A stretch of 64,000 nucleotides of DNA from Streptomyces sp. NBC_00663 (lineage in GTDB: Bacteria > Actinomycetota > Actinomycetes > Streptomycetales > Streptomycetaceae), in the NCBI RefSeq assembly GCF_036226885.1, contig NZ_CP109027.1:2666001-2730000 (forward strand), read 5' to 3'. A program made the position numbers and the translations under genes. Shown here piece by piece: positions 11,977 to 20,850 of the stretch; the first letter of the stretch is position 1; each line of letters starts with the position of its first letter. Below the pieces are notes generated by a model, which was not told the DNA's origin, did not search any database, and saw only the letters and a list, made by a program, of their open reading frames with translations.

Positions 11977-12963
11977 TTATTCCCCGGGCTGCTCGGTGTC
12001 GGGCCGGATGTCGATGCGCCAGCCGGTCAGACGGGCCGCGAGGCGGGCGTTCTGCCCTTCCTTGCCGATCGCCAGGGACAGCTGGTAGTCCGGCACGGTC
12101 ACGCGCGCGGAGCGGGCCGCGAGGTCCACGACCTCCACCTTGGAGACACGGGCCGGGGAGAGCGCGTTCGCCACCATCTCGGCCGGGTCGTCCGACCAGT
12201 CGACGATGTCGATCTTCTCGCCGTTCAGCTCGCCCATGACGTTGCGCACCCGGCCGCCCATGGGGCCGATGCAGGCGCCCTTGGCGTTCAGTCCGGAACG
12301 GGTGGACCGCACCGCGATCTTCGTACGGTGACCGGCCTCACGCGCGATGGCGGCGATCTCCACCGAACCGTCGGCGATCTCCGGCACCTCAAGGGCGAAC
12401 AGCTTCTTCACCAGATTGGGATGCGTGCGCGAGAGGGTGACGGACGGACCGCGCACGCCCTTCGCCACCCGGACGACGTACGACCGCAGCCGCATGCCGT
12501 GCTGGTAGCTCTCACCGGGCACCTGCTCCTGCACCGGCAGCATGGCCTCCATCTTGCCGATGTCCACGAGCACGTTCTTCGGGTCGCGGCCCTGCTGCAC
12601 CACACCGGTGACGATGTCGCCCTCACGCCCGGCGTACTCGCCGAGCGTCGCGTCGTCCTCGGCGTCGCGCAGCCGCTGCAAGATGACCTGCTTGGCGGTG
12701 GTGGCGGCGATACGGCCGAAGTCCGACGGGGTGTCGTCGAACTCGCGGGGCTCCTGGCCCTCTTCGAGCTCCTCGGGGTCTTCCTTCGCCCACACGACCA
12801 CATGGCCGGATTCCCGGTCGAGGCGCACGCGCGCGTGGCGGTGGCTTCCCTCGGTGCGGTGGTAGGCGATGAGGAGGGCCGACTCGATCGCCTCGACCAA
12901 CAGGTCGAAGGAGATCTCCTTCTCCCGTACCAAGCCCCGCAGGGCACTCATGTCGATGTCCAC
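11977..12963 (-). CDS. nusA: Transcription termination/antitermination factor NusA
   Basis: NusA binds RNA polymerase and modulates pausing, termination and antitermination. A GTG start at 12963 is chosen because GGAGG lies 8 bases upstream and the product begins [12 protein letters not shown] as in other Streptomyces. The 328-residue protein has the N-terminal polymerase-binding domain, an S1 domain ([20 protein letters not shown]) and two KH domains ([12 protein letters not shown] and [14 protein letters not shown]). It lacks the C-terminal acidic repeats of enterobacteria, as is normal in actinobacteria. It follows rimP by only two bases. Confidence 0.95.
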   Translation of the reverse strand: MDIDMSALRGLVREKEISFDLLVEAIESALLIAYHRTEGSHRHARVRLDRESGHVVVWAKEDPEELEEGQEPREFDDTPSDFGRIAATTAKQVILQRLRDAEDDATLGEYAGREGDIVTGVVQQGRDPKNVLVDIGKMEAMLPVQEQVPGESYQHGMRLRSYVVRVAKGVRGPSVTLSRTHPNLVKKLFALEVPEIADGSVEIAAIAREAGHRTKIAVRSTRSGLNAKGACIGPMGGRVRNVMGELNGEKIDIVDWSDDPAEMVANALSPARVSKVEVVDLAARSARVTVPDYQLSLAIGKEGQNARLAARLTGWRIDIRPDTEQPGE

Positions 12964-12965
12964 GG

Positions 12966-13463
12966 CTACGCCTCCTCTTCCTTCTTGTCCTTGCGGTTGA
13001 ACTCGACCTGGACGCGCGCCTTGTCGATCTCGGCGAAGCCGAGCCTGCGGCCGGTGGCCTTGCGGCCCTTCACTCCGGGCACCTCGACGTCCAGGCCGTC
13101 GTCGTCGACCGTGAGGATCCGGGCCACCAGTTCCCCGCCCTCGGCCAGTTGGAACTTCACCAGCCGGCCGACGGCACGGGTGTAGTGCCGGTGCTCGATG
13201 AGGAGGCGCTCCGCGCCCGGGGTGCCGACCTCGAGGGTGTACTCGCCCTCGCCCATCGCGTCCGTCTCGTCGAGCTTCGCCGAGAGCGCGCGGCTCACAT
13301 CGGCGATGGCGTCCAGATCGGCGCCCTGGTCGGAGTCGACGACGACACGAAGTACACGCTTTCGTCCGACGGAGTCCACTTCGATCTCTTCGAGATCCAG
13401 TCCCTGAGAGGTGACGAGCGGTTCCAGGAGCTCTCGCAGCCTCTCGCTCTGGGTGGTGCTCAT
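12966..13463 (-). CDS. rimP: Ribosome maturation factor RimP
   Basis: RimP is needed for assembly of the 30S head domain. The 165-residue protein shows the typical [20 protein letters not shown] strand region and the central [11 protein letters not shown], which matches the family's EVSSPGxDRPL with variation. The C-terminus is a Lys/Glu tail. It is the first gene of the rimP-nusA operon on the minus strand. The 216-bp gap to the divergent lipoprotein gene must hold both promoters. Confidence 0.92.
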   Translation of the reverse strand: MSTTQSERLRELLEPLVTSQGLDLEEIEVDSVGRKRVLRVVVDSDQGADLDAIADVSRALSAKLDETDAMGEGEYTLEVGTPGAERLLIEHRHYTRAVGRLVKFQLAEGGELVARILTVDDDGLDVEVPGVKGRKATGRRLGFAEIDKARVQVEFNRKDKKEEEA

Positions 13464-13679
13464 CCGGGTGACTCCTCGGCCGCGTGTGCTGTTGTGGGAA
13501 GGTCGCGTGTCTGGTCAAAGGGTATCCGGTCCGAAGGACTGTTGCCGTCCATCGTGCGCCCCGCGGGGCCCGCGGACGGTGCCGATGAGTGGTTGCGGAC
13601 CGGCGCGCGGGTACCGTGATCACCGGCGGGGCCGCCCTTCCCGCCCGTGTGTTCGTACGAGCCCCCGAGGACGTCTGCC

Positions 13680-14231
13680 GTGCCGTACCCCCCGCCGCCG
13701 CGCACCCCCTCGGGGCCGCGCAGAAGAACCCTCCTCGCCTCGGCCGCCGGAGCCGCCCTGCTGGTGGGCTGCTCCTCCGGATCCGGTGACTCCGACTCCG
13801 AGGAGAGCACCGGAGGCAGCCCCTCGGTCGCCGAGCGGGCACGCACGCGTGCGGCGCGGGACAGCAGGGGGATCGTCGAGCGGTACGACGCCGTCCTCGC
13901 CGCCCATCCGACGCTCACGGACCGCCTGGCACCGCTGCGGGCGGAGGCCGTACGGCATGTGGAGGCGTTCGGCGGAACCGGGACGGCGGGCGCGGCAGCG
14001 TCTCCCACGGTGTCCGCGTCGGCGAGCGGTTCGGCGGCGCCGTCGCCGGCCGTCGCCGTGCCGGTGAACGAGAAGGACGCCCTGGTCGAGCTCGCCACCG
14101 CGGAGCGGGTGCTCGCGGACGCGCGGGCGAAGGCGCTGGGCGACATGCCGGGCGAGCTGGCCCGGCTGCTGGCCTCGGTGGCCGCGGCCGGGGCGGCGCA
14201 CGCGTATCTGCTGACGGAGGGGGCCAAGTGA
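13680..14231 (+). CDS. Tat-type lipoprotein, function unknown
   Basis: The product has a twin-arginine-like signal ([18 protein letters not shown]) whose lipobox LVGC gives lipidation at Cys. The mature part is about 150 residues, Ala/Ser-rich in the middle, with predicted helices. The GTG at 13680 is chosen because GAGGAC lies upstream and the signal then sits at a normal position; an upstream GTG at 13647 is possible. The stop overlaps the start of the ferritin-like gene in a GTGA, so the two are coupled. Its function is not recognised. Confidence 0.75.
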   Translation: MPYPPPPRTPSGPRRRTLLASAAGAALLVGCSSGSGDSDSEESTGGSPSVAERARTRAARDSRGIVERYDAVLAAHPTLTDRLAPLRAEAVRHVEAFGGTGTAGAAASPTVSASASGSAAPSPAVAVPVNEKDALVELATAERVLADARAKALGDMPGELARLLASVAAAGAAHAYLLTEGAK

Positions 14232-14719
14232 GCGACGAGACCAAGAAGCGGGCACTGACCGCGCTCCAGGCGGCCCTGGCGGCCGAGCACGCCGCCGTGT
14301 ACGGCTACGGCGTCGTCGGCGGCCGGATCCGCGAGGGCCGGCGCACCGAGGCCCGGTCCGCCTACGACGCCCATCGCGCCCGGCGTGACGTGCTGGTGCG
14401 GGAGGTGCGGGACCTGGGCGGGACGCCGGTCGCGGCGGCGGCCGGGTACGCGCTGCCGTTCCCGGTGCCGGACTCGGAGGCGGCCGTACGGCTGGCCGCC
14501 GAACTGGAGGACCGGGTCGCCGGGGTGTATTCCGACCTTGTGCGGGCAGCCGTGGGCGAGCGGCGCATGCTGGCCACGGAGGCGCTGCGGGAGGCGGCGG
14601 TGCGGGCGGTGCGCTGGCGCGGGGAGAGCGTAGCCTTCCCTGGTCTCGCCGAGCGGGCGGCGACGGTCACGGCCTCGGCTTCAGCCACGACCACGGCCGC
14701 GCCGACTCCTACGGCGTAA
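14228..14719 (+). CDS. Ferritin-like domain protein (DUF4439 type)
   Basis: A 163-residue, mostly helical protein. The first helix holds LQAALAAEHAAVYGYG with Glu and His, and a second helix holds AYDAHRARRDVL. This pattern fits the DUF4439 ferritin-like four-helix family common in Streptomyces. The final 20 residues are an Ala/Thr-rich tail. It begins with GTG overlapping the preceding lipoprotein gene, so the pair probably acts together at the membrane, though no reaction is known. Metal binding is inferred from the fold only. Confidence 0.7.
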   Translation: MSDETKKRALTALQAALAAEHAAVYGYGVVGGRIREGRRTEARSAYDAHRARRDVLVREVRDLGGTPVAAAAGYALPFPVPDSEAAVRLAAELEDRVAGVYSDLVRAAVGERRMLATEALREAAVRAVRWRGESVAFPGLAERAATVTASASATTTAAPTPTA

Positions 14720-14746
14720 CGCGTACGGGAAGGGAAGAACTCGGGT

Positions 14747-15646
14747 ATGGCTTTCGAACCGCCGCAGCGTCTGGTGAGGGCGCTCGGTGAGACGGCACCT
14801 GACGGTGACGACTGGTTGGAGAAGCTGCCCGAGGCGGCTCAACAGGCCGTCGCGCTACGCGAGTTGAGCGTGGAGCGGGTGCAGGTGCCGGGCGGTCGCA
14901 GCAGCCTGGTGGTCCTGGTCCGGCGCGCCGACGGCACGCCCGCCGTGCTGAAGCTGGCCCCGCCGCGGTTCCGGCCGGAGGCGGAGCGGACGGCGCTGGC
15001 GCACTGGGACGGGCTGGGTGCCGTACAGCTGCTGGAGCCCTTCGCGGGGGAGGGCGTGCTGCTGCTGGAGCGGTTGCATCCCGATGTGTCGGTGCGCTCG
15101 TTGCCCGAGGCGAAGGCGTTGCTGGAGGCGGCCGGTACCCTGCGGCGGCTCTGGGTCGAACCGCCTGCCGGGCACGCGTTCGAGACGGTGGCCGAGCGGA
15201 CGGGGCGGCAGGCGGAGGCGATGCGGGCGACCGCGTCGGGCTTGGCCGAGGTCGGTCCGCTGGTCGACGCGGCTCTTGCCGCTCGTGCGGAGTTGCTGGC
15301 CTCGCCGCCTGAGGAGCGGTTGCTGCACGGGACGTTTCGGCAGAGCAAGGTGCTGGCCGGGGAGCGGATGCCGTGGCTGGCGGTGGGACCGGATCCGGTG
15401 GTGGGTGAGTGCGCGTTCGATCTCGCGCGGTTGGTGCGGGATCGGGTGGAGGATCTGATCGCCTCGCCGTCGGGGGCTTCGATCACCCGGCGGCGGGTCA
15501 AGCGGCTCGCGGAGTCGTTGGATGTGGATCAGGAGCGGTTGCGGAGGTGGACGCTGTTCCGGGCGGTGGAGTCCGGGGTGCGGGCGCGGCGGGTCGGGCG
15601 GGCTCGGGATGCTGAGTTGTTGCTGGAATTCGCTGGGTGGCTTTAG
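14747..15646 (+). CDS. Aminoglycoside/hydroxyurea kinase-like protein with lost catalytic residues
   Basis: The 299-residue protein resembles the aminoglycoside-6/hydroxyurea phosphotransferase family in its N-lobe (AVLKL with Lys69) and in the C-lobe stretch ending VVGECAFDLARLV. The family's catalytic HGDLHxxN motif reads HGTFRQSKV here (Thr196 in place of Asp, Lys201 in place of Asn). The metal-binding IDPK motif reads VGPDP (Gly214 in place of Asp). It is therefore likely a pseudokinase rather than a resistance enzyme. It starts 27 bases after the ferritin-like gene with AGGGAAG upstream, and a dispersed repeat follows it. Confidence 0.75.
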   Translation: MAFEPPQRLVRALGETAPDGDDWLEKLPEAAQQAVALRELSVERVQVPGGRSSLVVLVRRADGTPAVLKLAPPRFRPEAERTALAHWDGLGAVQLLEPFAGEGVLLLERLHPDVSVRSLPEAKALLEAAGTLRRLWVEPPAGHAFETVAERTGRQAEAMRATASGLAEVGPLVDAALAARAELLASPPEERLLHGTFRQSKVLAGERMPWLAVGPDPVVGECAFDLARLVRDRVEDLIASPSGASITRRRVKRLAESLDVDQERLRRWTLFRAVESGVRARRVGRARDAELLLEFAGWL

Positions 15647-15660
15647 GGGTTGTGGGCCTG

Positions 15661-15728
15661 GTGCGGGTGGGTGGGGGCTCGTCGCGCCCGCGCGGCGGAG
15701 CCGCACATCGATACGGCCCCGCGCCCCT
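15661..15728. repeat. Dispersed intergenic repeat, long form
   Basis: It carries the GGGGGCTCGTCGCGCCCGCG start and the GGCCCCGCGCCCCT end shared with the copies at 17653, 21692, 22778 and 40354. It lies between the convergent pseudokinase and ferredoxin genes. Confidence 0.7.
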
Positions 15729-15936
15729 AGGGACGCCGGGCAGCCCTTAGTTTCAGAGCCAGCGCCGGGCAGTCTGTGGCTGCTCTGCGGGCCCGTTTGA
15801 GGGTGCGGGTGGGGAGTGGTTTGTCGTCCACCAGGGGGTAGCCCCACTCGTCCAAGGTGATGTGTTCCGGCAGGAGTTCCGCGCACAGGCCGTGCGCCTT
15901 GCAACTCGTCCAGTCGACCTCGATGTGCTGGTCCAT
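15727..15936 (-). CDS. Small ferredoxin
   Basis: A 69-residue ferredoxin of the short actinobacterial type. It has SCKAHGLC (Cys12, Cys18) and DCP (Cys56) as the iron-sulfur ligands, with His15 in the position often seen when a [3Fe-4S] or a His-ligated cluster is bound. It lies one base after the stop of the NuoF-like gene and is the last gene of the redox cluster, so it probably passes electrons to or from that flavoprotein. It could also serve a P450, but none is encoded in the window. Confidence 0.85.
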   Translation of the reverse strand: MDQHIEVDWTSCKAHGLCAELLPEHITLDEWGYPLVDDKPLPTRTLKRARRAATDCPALALKLRAARRP

Positions 15937-15937
15937 G

Positions 15938-17119
15938 TCAGTGGTCCTCCGTGCAGAAGCCCCTTGCGTGGGCGTCGAGTTCGAGGGCGAAGGTCGTCAG
16001 GGCACTGCGGGCCAGGCGGACGGTCCCGTCGGGGTGATGGCAGGCACCTCGGCCCTCGGCCAGGCCCGCCCAACGCGCGAGGTCGGTGCGGGTGGTGCCC
16101 TGGGGGCCCGGGGTGGCGAGGGCCGTGAAGGCGGCCGAGATGCGGGGCAGGCCGTTGCGGCAGGGGCCGCACTGGCCGGCCGACTGCGCCGCGAGGTAGC
16201 GCAGGATTCCGGCCGTCTCCCGCAAGCCGCAGCGGTCGGCCGGGAGTCCGATCAGGATGCCGGCGCCCATGGTCGTCGCGTCCAGCGTCCGGGACACCGC
16301 TTCCGTCGCCGGGATCCAGGTGCCGTGATAGCCGCCGAGCAGCACCGCTGAGATGCCGTTCAAGGGCAGGAGCCGGTGCAAGGGGGTGCCGAACGGGGCT
16401 TCCGCCACATGGGGTTCGCCTCCCGGGGGGTGGATCGTGCAGAGCGCGCTGCCGGGCTGGGCCGCGGTGCCCGCCGTGCGGAACCAGTCGGCGCCGAAGC
16501 GGGCGATCAGGGCCAGGTGGGCGAGGGTCTCCACGTTCTGGACGAGGGTCGGGGCACGGTGGACGCCCTGTTCGCGGATCGGGCGGTTCGTGTACGTCGG
16601 GAGCGCGGCGCCCCCGCCGACGTACCGGGCGAGCGCCGAGGACTGGCCGGAGAGGAAGCGCTTGGGGAGGCGTACGACCTTGACGGGGACGGGGTCGCGG
16701 CGGTGGGTCAGGGCCGATTCGAGGTCGCCGGCGCCTTCCTCGACGGCGAGGTGGGCCTCCCGCGCGCCCGTCGCCGCGGCGGCCACCTGGATGCCGTCCA
16801 GGACGAGGTGGGGCGACCGGCGCAGCAGGGTCTTGTCCTTGCGGCTGGCGGGTTCGCCCTCGGCGCCGTTGGCGATGACGACCGGGGTACGTCCGGTGCG
16901 GCGGCCTGCGGTGGCGACCGAGAGGAGCTTGCGGTGGACGGGGAAAGCGGCGCCGCCCCGGCCGGTGAGGCCCGATGCGGCGACCAGACGGAGGAGGTCG
17001 TCCGCGGCGGCCGGCGGGAGGGGGCCGTAGCGGTCCTCGTGCGTCCGCAGGTCCGCCGGGGCGCCGCCGGGGGCCAGCAGGCGCGGGGACATGTGGAGGT
17101 CGGGGAAGGTCGCGGTCAC
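15938..17119 (-). CDS. NuoF-like NADH/flavin oxidoreductase subunit
   Basis: This 393-residue protein matches the 51-kDa (NuoF/HoxF) family. It has the FMN-site glycine-rich GRGGAAFP near residue 53, ANGAEGEPASRKDK near 85, an SLBB-like middle, and a C-terminal iron-sulfur region. That region reads AGQCGPCRNG and then GACHHPDG, so the first Cys of the usual CGxCxPC set is Ala and three Cys remain. The gene overlaps the ferric-reductase-type gene by four bases and precedes the ferredoxin. It most likely feeds electrons from NADH into the membrane partner, by inference. Confidence 0.8.
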   Translation of the reverse strand: MTATFPDLHMSPRLLAPGGAPADLRTHEDRYGPLPPAAADDLLRLVAASGLTGRGGAAFPVHRKLLSVATAGRRTGRTPVVIANGAEGEPASRKDKTLLRRSPHLVLDGIQVAAAATGAREAHLAVEEGAGDLESALTHRRDPVPVKVVRLPKRFLSGQSSALARYVGGGAALPTYTNRPIREQGVHRAPTLVQNVETLAHLALIARFGADWFRTAGTAAQPGSALCTIHPPGGEPHVAEAPFGTPLHRLLPLNGISAVLLGGYHGTWIPATEAVSRTLDATTMGAGILIGLPADRCGLRETAGILRYLAAQSAGQCGPCRNGLPRISAAFTALATPGPQGTTRTDLARWAGLAEGRGACHHPDGTVRLARSALTTFALELDAHARGFCTEDH

Positions 17120-17652
17120 GGATGGGCTCCTTCACGAGTGCGGATGCGGGTGCCTGCGGCGGCCAGGACCGTGGCTGCGCAGACGATCGTCAGCCATGTC
17201 ATCCAGTCGGTGCCGGTGTCCGTGCCGATTCCTGCGCCGTGGATCAGGGCGAACGGCCAGGAGGCGTACGCCAGCCAGTGCGTGGCGCGCCAGGCGCGGT
17301 GGCCCATGCGGTGGCGGAGGAGGCTGGTGAGGACGACCGCCAGCATGAGGTCGAAGGCGACGGTGCCCAGGCCCAGCCACAGCGGTTGGTAGTCGGAGAC
17401 GAAGGGGACCAGGACGTCCACGAACGTGATGTTGACGTAGCTGTCGACGATCGCCGTGGTGATGTGCAGGGCCAGGAAGGCGGTGGCCGAGAGGGAGAGG
17501 GTGCGGTGGAGACGGATGGTGCCGAAGCGGGGGAGGCCGGGGAGGCGGGTGCGTAGTCGGACGGCTATGCCGAGCAGGACGACGACGGTGAAGAGGATGA
17601 GGCAGACGGCACCTGTGGCTCGGTTGGCGTACCAGAGGGTTTCGGAGGTCAT
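17116..17652 (-). CDS. Ferric-reductase-type transmembrane protein
   Basis: A 178-residue membrane protein with about five hydrophobic segments. His residues occur in RLHRTLS, ALHITTAI, ATHWLAY and LIHGAG, the arrangement expected for b-type haem in the ferric-reductase-like family. It has no flavin or NADH domain, so it depends on partners. The start ATG overlaps the apbE stop (ATGA) and the end overlaps the NuoF-like start, which places it in the middle of a tightly coupled operon. It probably carries electrons across the membrane. Confidence 0.82.
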   Translation of the reverse strand: MTSETLWYANRATGAVCLILFTVVVLLGIAVRLRTRLPGLPRFGTIRLHRTLSLSATAFLALHITTAIVDSYVNITFVDVLVPFVSDYQPLWLGLGTVAFDLMLAVVLTSLLRHRMGHRAWRATHWLAYASWPFALIHGAGIGTDTGTDWMTWLTIVCAATVLAAAGTRIRTREGAHP

Positions 17653-18662
17653 GCGGCTGCCGGCCGGTGGGAGCTGGTCGCGCAGTTCCCCGCGCCCCTT
17701 GGGTTCGTCGGCCAGCCCGGGGTTGTGATGACCAGGCCCTCTTGGCTTACCAGGCGGGCCGGTAGGGCCATCCTCGTCAGCCAGCGCTCCGCCCCCGCGC
17801 CCTTCACCAACGCGGCTGTGCTCGCCGCGTTCGCTTCGGCGCAGCTGCCTGCTGCCACGGAGACCGTGCGCCACGGGGTGCGGACCGGGAGGCCGGTGCG
17901 GGGGTCGACTATGTGGTGGAGGTTCTGGTCGCCGCGGCGCCAGCGGCGGGCGGAGGTGCCGGAGGTGGCGAGGCCGCCGCCGTGCAGGCCCACACAGTCG
18001 TACGAGCCGTGGGCGGGCGTCTCGTCGACCGGGCCCGTGATGTCCTGGACGCGGATCTGCCAGCCGCCCGCCGGGGGTTCGCCCGCCACGGCCGTGTCGC
18101 CGCCGAGGGCCACGAGGACACCGCAGCCCGCCGCTTCGGCCAGCAGGGTCGCGGCCCGGTCGGCGGCCCACGCCTTGGCCGTGGCGCCCAGGTCGAGGCG
18201 GACGCCGGGCGGCACGGTGACCGTGCCGGTCGCGCGGTCGAGGTGGACGGTGCGCCAGCCCGGGGTGCGCTGGACGGTGAGGCGGACCGGGCGGTCGTCC
18301 TCCTGGACGAGGGTGAAGTCGCGGTCGTAGCCGAGGGCGTCCATCGCCGAGCCGACCGTCGGGTCCACGGCGCCGTCGGTCGCCTCGGCCGCGTGCAGGG
18401 CGACCGACAGGGCCTCCGCGAGAAGCGGGCTGACCTGGACGGGGCGGCCCGCCGTGGTGTCGAGGGCGGCGAGTTCCGAGTCCTGGCGGAAGCGGGAGCA
18501 GGCCGCGTCGACCTCGGCGAGGTGGCGGGCGAGGAGCAGGTTGCAGGAGTCCAGCAGGGCCGGGTCGGTGACGACGAGGCGGACACCGGTGCCGAGGGCA
18601 CGCCAGTCGGCGGCGGCCGTGGTGCGTTGCGTGGGGCGGTGCTTGAGGGAGACGGCCATCAC
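17649..18662 (-). CDS. apbE: FAD:protein FMN transferase (ApbE)
   Basis: ApbE attaches FMN covalently to Ser/Thr in exported redox proteins. The 337-residue protein has VDPTVGSAMDALGYD near residue 100, DLGATAKAWAADRA near 157, GGDTAVAG near 188 and HHIVDPRTGLPV near 252, all family signatures. No signal peptide is obvious. The last 17 or so residues are encoded by the antisense of a dispersed repeat and look like an add-on. It overlaps the upstream Ser-rich gene by four bases, so that protein is its likely substrate. Confidence 0.9.
   Translation of the reverse strand: MMAVSLKHRPTQRTTAAADWRALGTGVRLVVTDPALLDSCNLLLARHLAEVDAACSRFRQDSELAALDTTAGRPVQVSPLLAEALSVALHAAEATDGAVDPTVGSAMDALGYDRDFTLVQEDDRPVRLTVQRTPGWRTVHLDRATGTVTVPPGVRLDLGATAKAWAADRAATLLAEAAGCGVLVALGGDTAVAGEPPAGGWQIRVQDITGPVDETPAHGSYDCVGLHGGGLATSGTSARRWRRGDQNLHHIVDPRTGLPVRTPWRTVSVAAGSCAEANAASTAALVKGAGAERWLTRMALPARLVSQEGLVITTPGWPTNPRGAGNCATSSHRPAAA
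17653..17699. repeat. Dispersed intergenic repeat, short form
   Basis: The copy reads GCGGCTGC at its start and CAGTTCCCCGCGCCCCT at its end. It lies in the 3' end of apbE on the opposite strand and encodes the unusual C-terminal tail of ApbE. Confidence 0.75.
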
Positions 18663-18985
18663 GACGCCCCCGAGGTGGAGTCGGCGGAGCCGCTGCCGGA
18701 GGTGAGGCCGGAGGAGGACGAGGAGGAGGAAGTCCCGTTGTCCGTAGAGGAGTTGGCCGAGGTGTCCGACGACGAGGTGGACGAGTCCGCGGAACTGCTG
18801 GAGCTGCTGGAGCTGGAGCTGGAGTTCGTGCCGCTGCTCGCCGTGGTGTTCGCGTCCGCCTGCATCGTGCCGACCAGGGCGAAGACCCCGGCCGCCGCGG
18901 CGAGCGTGACGGCGGCGGCGAGGGAGGCCGTCCGCCGGGCGCCCCTGCGGACCGCGGCGGCGGCACCTCGTTCCGTGGTTCTCAT
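18659..18985 (-). CDS. Ser-rich exported protein with a C-terminal flavinylation-like motif
   Basis: A 108-residue protein. Residues 15-45 form a basic-then-hydrophobic signal or anchor (RRGARRTASLAAAVTLAAAA). Residues 46-100 are almost pure Ser/Thr/Gly/Asn. The protein ends DSTSGAS (102-108), which fits the ApbE acceptor pattern Dxx[S/T]GA[T/S], so Ser108 may carry FMN. No FMN-binding domain is present. GGAGGGG precedes the ATG, and the stop overlaps apbE by four bases. It heads the redox operon. Export is clear from sequence; flavinylation is inferred. Confidence 0.75.
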   Translation of the reverse strand: MRTTERGAAAAVRRGARRTASLAAAVTLAAAAGVFALVGTMQADANTTASSGTNSSSSSSSSSSSADSSTSSSDTSANSSTDNGTSSSSSSSGLTSGSGSADSTSGAS

Positions 18986-19002
18986 GACCGTTCCCCTCCG
19001 TA

Positions 19003-19017
19003 GTGACGTTCTGTCAC
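19003..19017 (-). promoter_or_regulatory. Dyad GTGAC-N5-GTCAC upstream of the redox operon
   Basis: A perfect 5+5 inverted repeat lies 18 bases upstream of the Ser-rich gene start, with CTGAG-type direct repeats further upstream (19030-19060). It may be an operator, but no regulator gene is adjacent. Confidence 0.35.
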
Positions 19018-19113
19018 GTCCTACGGTCGGGGAACGGCCTGAGAGAAGTCTGTGAGTCCCCTTTAGGGTCCCAGAGACGTTTCTGAGGAGTTTCTTTACG
19101 CGGGTTACGCGGG

Positions 19114-20817
19114 TTACGCGCTGAGGCGGGCGATCGCCTCGTCCACCGTCAGCTCCTCGCGCTCACCGGTCTTGCGGTCCTTCAGCTCCAGGACGCCCTC
19201 GGCCGAGCGGCGGCCCGCGACGAGGATCTTCGGTACGCCGATGAGCTCGGCGTCCGTGAACTTCACGCCCGGGGAGACGCCGGCGCGGTCGTCGACCAGG
19301 ACGCGCAGACCCGCGGCGCGCAGCTTCTCGGAGACCTCCAGGGCCAGCTCGGTCTGGAGGGCCTTGCCCGCGGCGACCACATGGACGTCGGCCGGGGCGA
19401 CCTCGGCCGGCCAGCACAGGCCCTGCTCGTCGGCGGTCTGCTCGGCGAGGGCGGCGACGGCGCGGGAGACGCCGATGCCGTAGGAGCCCATGGTCACGCG
19501 GACCGGCTTGCCGTGCTGGCCGAGGACGTCGAGCTTGAGGGCGTCGGCGTACTTGCGGCCCAGCTGGAAGATGTGGCCGATCTCGATGGCGCGGTCCAGC
19601 TTGAGGCCGGTGCCGCAGTTCGGGCACGGGTCGCCCTCCTGCACGACCACGACGTCGACGTACTCGCCGACCTCGAAGTCACGGCCCGCGACGACGTTCT
19701 TGGCGTGCGTGTCGGGCTTGTTGGCGCCGGTGATCCAGGCGGTGCCGGGGGCCACGCGCGGGTCGGCGATGTACTTGACCTTCTCCCCCAGGCCCTGCGG
19801 GCCGACATAGCCGCGGACCAGGTCCGGGCGGCCCGCGAAGTCCGCCTCGGTGACCATCTCGACGACGGCCGGGGCGAAGTGCGCCTCGACCTTGTCCATG
19901 TCGACCTCACGGTCGCCCGGGACGCCGACGGCGACGATCTCGCCGTCGACCTTCACGAGGAGGTTCTTGAGGGTGTCGGAGGCCTGGACGCCGAGGGAGG
20001 CGGCGAGGGTCTCGATGGTGGGGGTGTCGGGGGTGGGGATGTCCTCGGCGGCGGGGACGGCGGAGGCGTCCCGCTCCTTCAGCTCGTACGTGATCGCCTC
20101 GGTGTTGGCCGCGAAGTCGCAGTTGGGGCAGTCGGCGAAGGTGTCCTCGCCGGCGCCGGCCGGGGCGAGGAACTCCTCGGACTTCGAGCCGCCCATCGCG
20201 CCCGCGGTCGCGGCGCAGATGCGGTAGTCGAGGCCGAGGCGCTCGAAGACGCGCTGGTAGGCCTCGCGGTGCAGGGCGTAGGACTGGGCCAGGCCCTCGT
20301 CCTCGGTGTCGAAGGAGTAGGAGTCCTTCATCAGGAACTCGCGGCCGCGCAGGACGCCGGCGCGGGGGCGGGCCTCGTCGCGGTACTTGTTCTGGATCTG
20401 GTAGAGGATGACCGGCAGATCCTTGTAGGAGGACGCCTGGTCCTTCACCAGCAGGGTGAAGATCTCCTCGTGGGTCGGGCCGAGGAGGTAGTCGCCGCCC
20501 TTGCGGTCCTGGAGGCGGAACAACTCGGGGCCGTACTCCTGCCAGCGGCCCGTCGCCTCGTAGGGCTCGCGCGGCAGGATGGCGGGGAGCAGCACCTCCT
20601 GGGCGCCGATCGCGTCCATCTCCTCACGGACGATGCGCTCGACGTTGGCCAGCACCTTCTTGCCGAGGGGCAGCCAGGACCAGATGCCGGCCGCGGTGCG
20701 ACGGACGTAGCCGGCGCGGACGAGGAGCTTGTGGCTGAGGACCTCGGCGTCCGCCGGGTCGTCGCGCAGCGTCTTCGCCATCAACTGGGACATGCGCTGG
20801 ACCGGTGCGTTGGCCAT
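19114..20817 (-). CDS. proS: Prolyl-tRNA synthetase
   Basis: ProRS charges tRNA-Pro. The bacterial-type protein (567 residues) starts [20 protein letters not shown]. It shows the class II motif 2 region with [19 protein letters not shown], the editing-type insertion in the middle (YLIKVDGE-like region near residues 220-380) and motif 3 with [13 protein letters not shown]. The anticodon-binding domain follows. The ATG at 20817 is preferred over longer in-frame extensions, which run through a large inverted repeat. The mRNA leader is probably structured. Confidence 0.95.
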   Translation of the reverse strand: MANAPVQRMSQLMAKTLRDDPADAEVLSHKLLVRAGYVRRTAAGIWSWLPLGKKVLANVERIVREEMDAIGAQEVLLPAILPREPYEATGRWQEYGPELFRLQDRKGGDYLLGPTHEEIFTLLVKDQASSYKDLPVILYQIQNKYRDEARPRAGVLRGREFLMKDSYSFDTEDEGLAQSYALHREAYQRVFERLGLDYRICAATAGAMGGSKSEEFLAPAGAGEDTFADCPNCDFAANTEAITYELKERDASAVPAAEDIPTPDTPTIETLAASLGVQASDTLKNLLVKVDGEIVAVGVPGDREVDMDKVEAHFAPAVVEMVTEADFAGRPDLVRGYVGPQGLGEKVKYIADPRVAPGTAWITGANKPDTHAKNVVAGRDFEVGEYVDVVVVQEGDPCPNCGTGLKLDRAIEIGHIFQLGRKYADALKLDVLGQHGKPVRVTMGSYGIGVSRAVAALAEQTADEQGLCWPAEVAPADVHVVAAGKALQTELALEVSEKLRAAGLRVLVDDRAGVSPGVKFTDAELIGVPKILVAGRRSAEGVLELKDRKTGEREELTVDEAIARLSA

Positions 20818-20850
20818 GGTTCTCGTACTCCTGCCGGGAAAGGGTGGTGG

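Noticed and set aside
14747..15646. Aminoglycoside resistance gene
   Set aside because: The catalytic motifs of the family are lost, so phosphotransfer is unlikely.
18659..18985. Non-coding low-complexity run
   Set aside because: A good ribosome binding site, a clear export signal, overlap with apbE and a meaningful C-terminal motif support a real gene.
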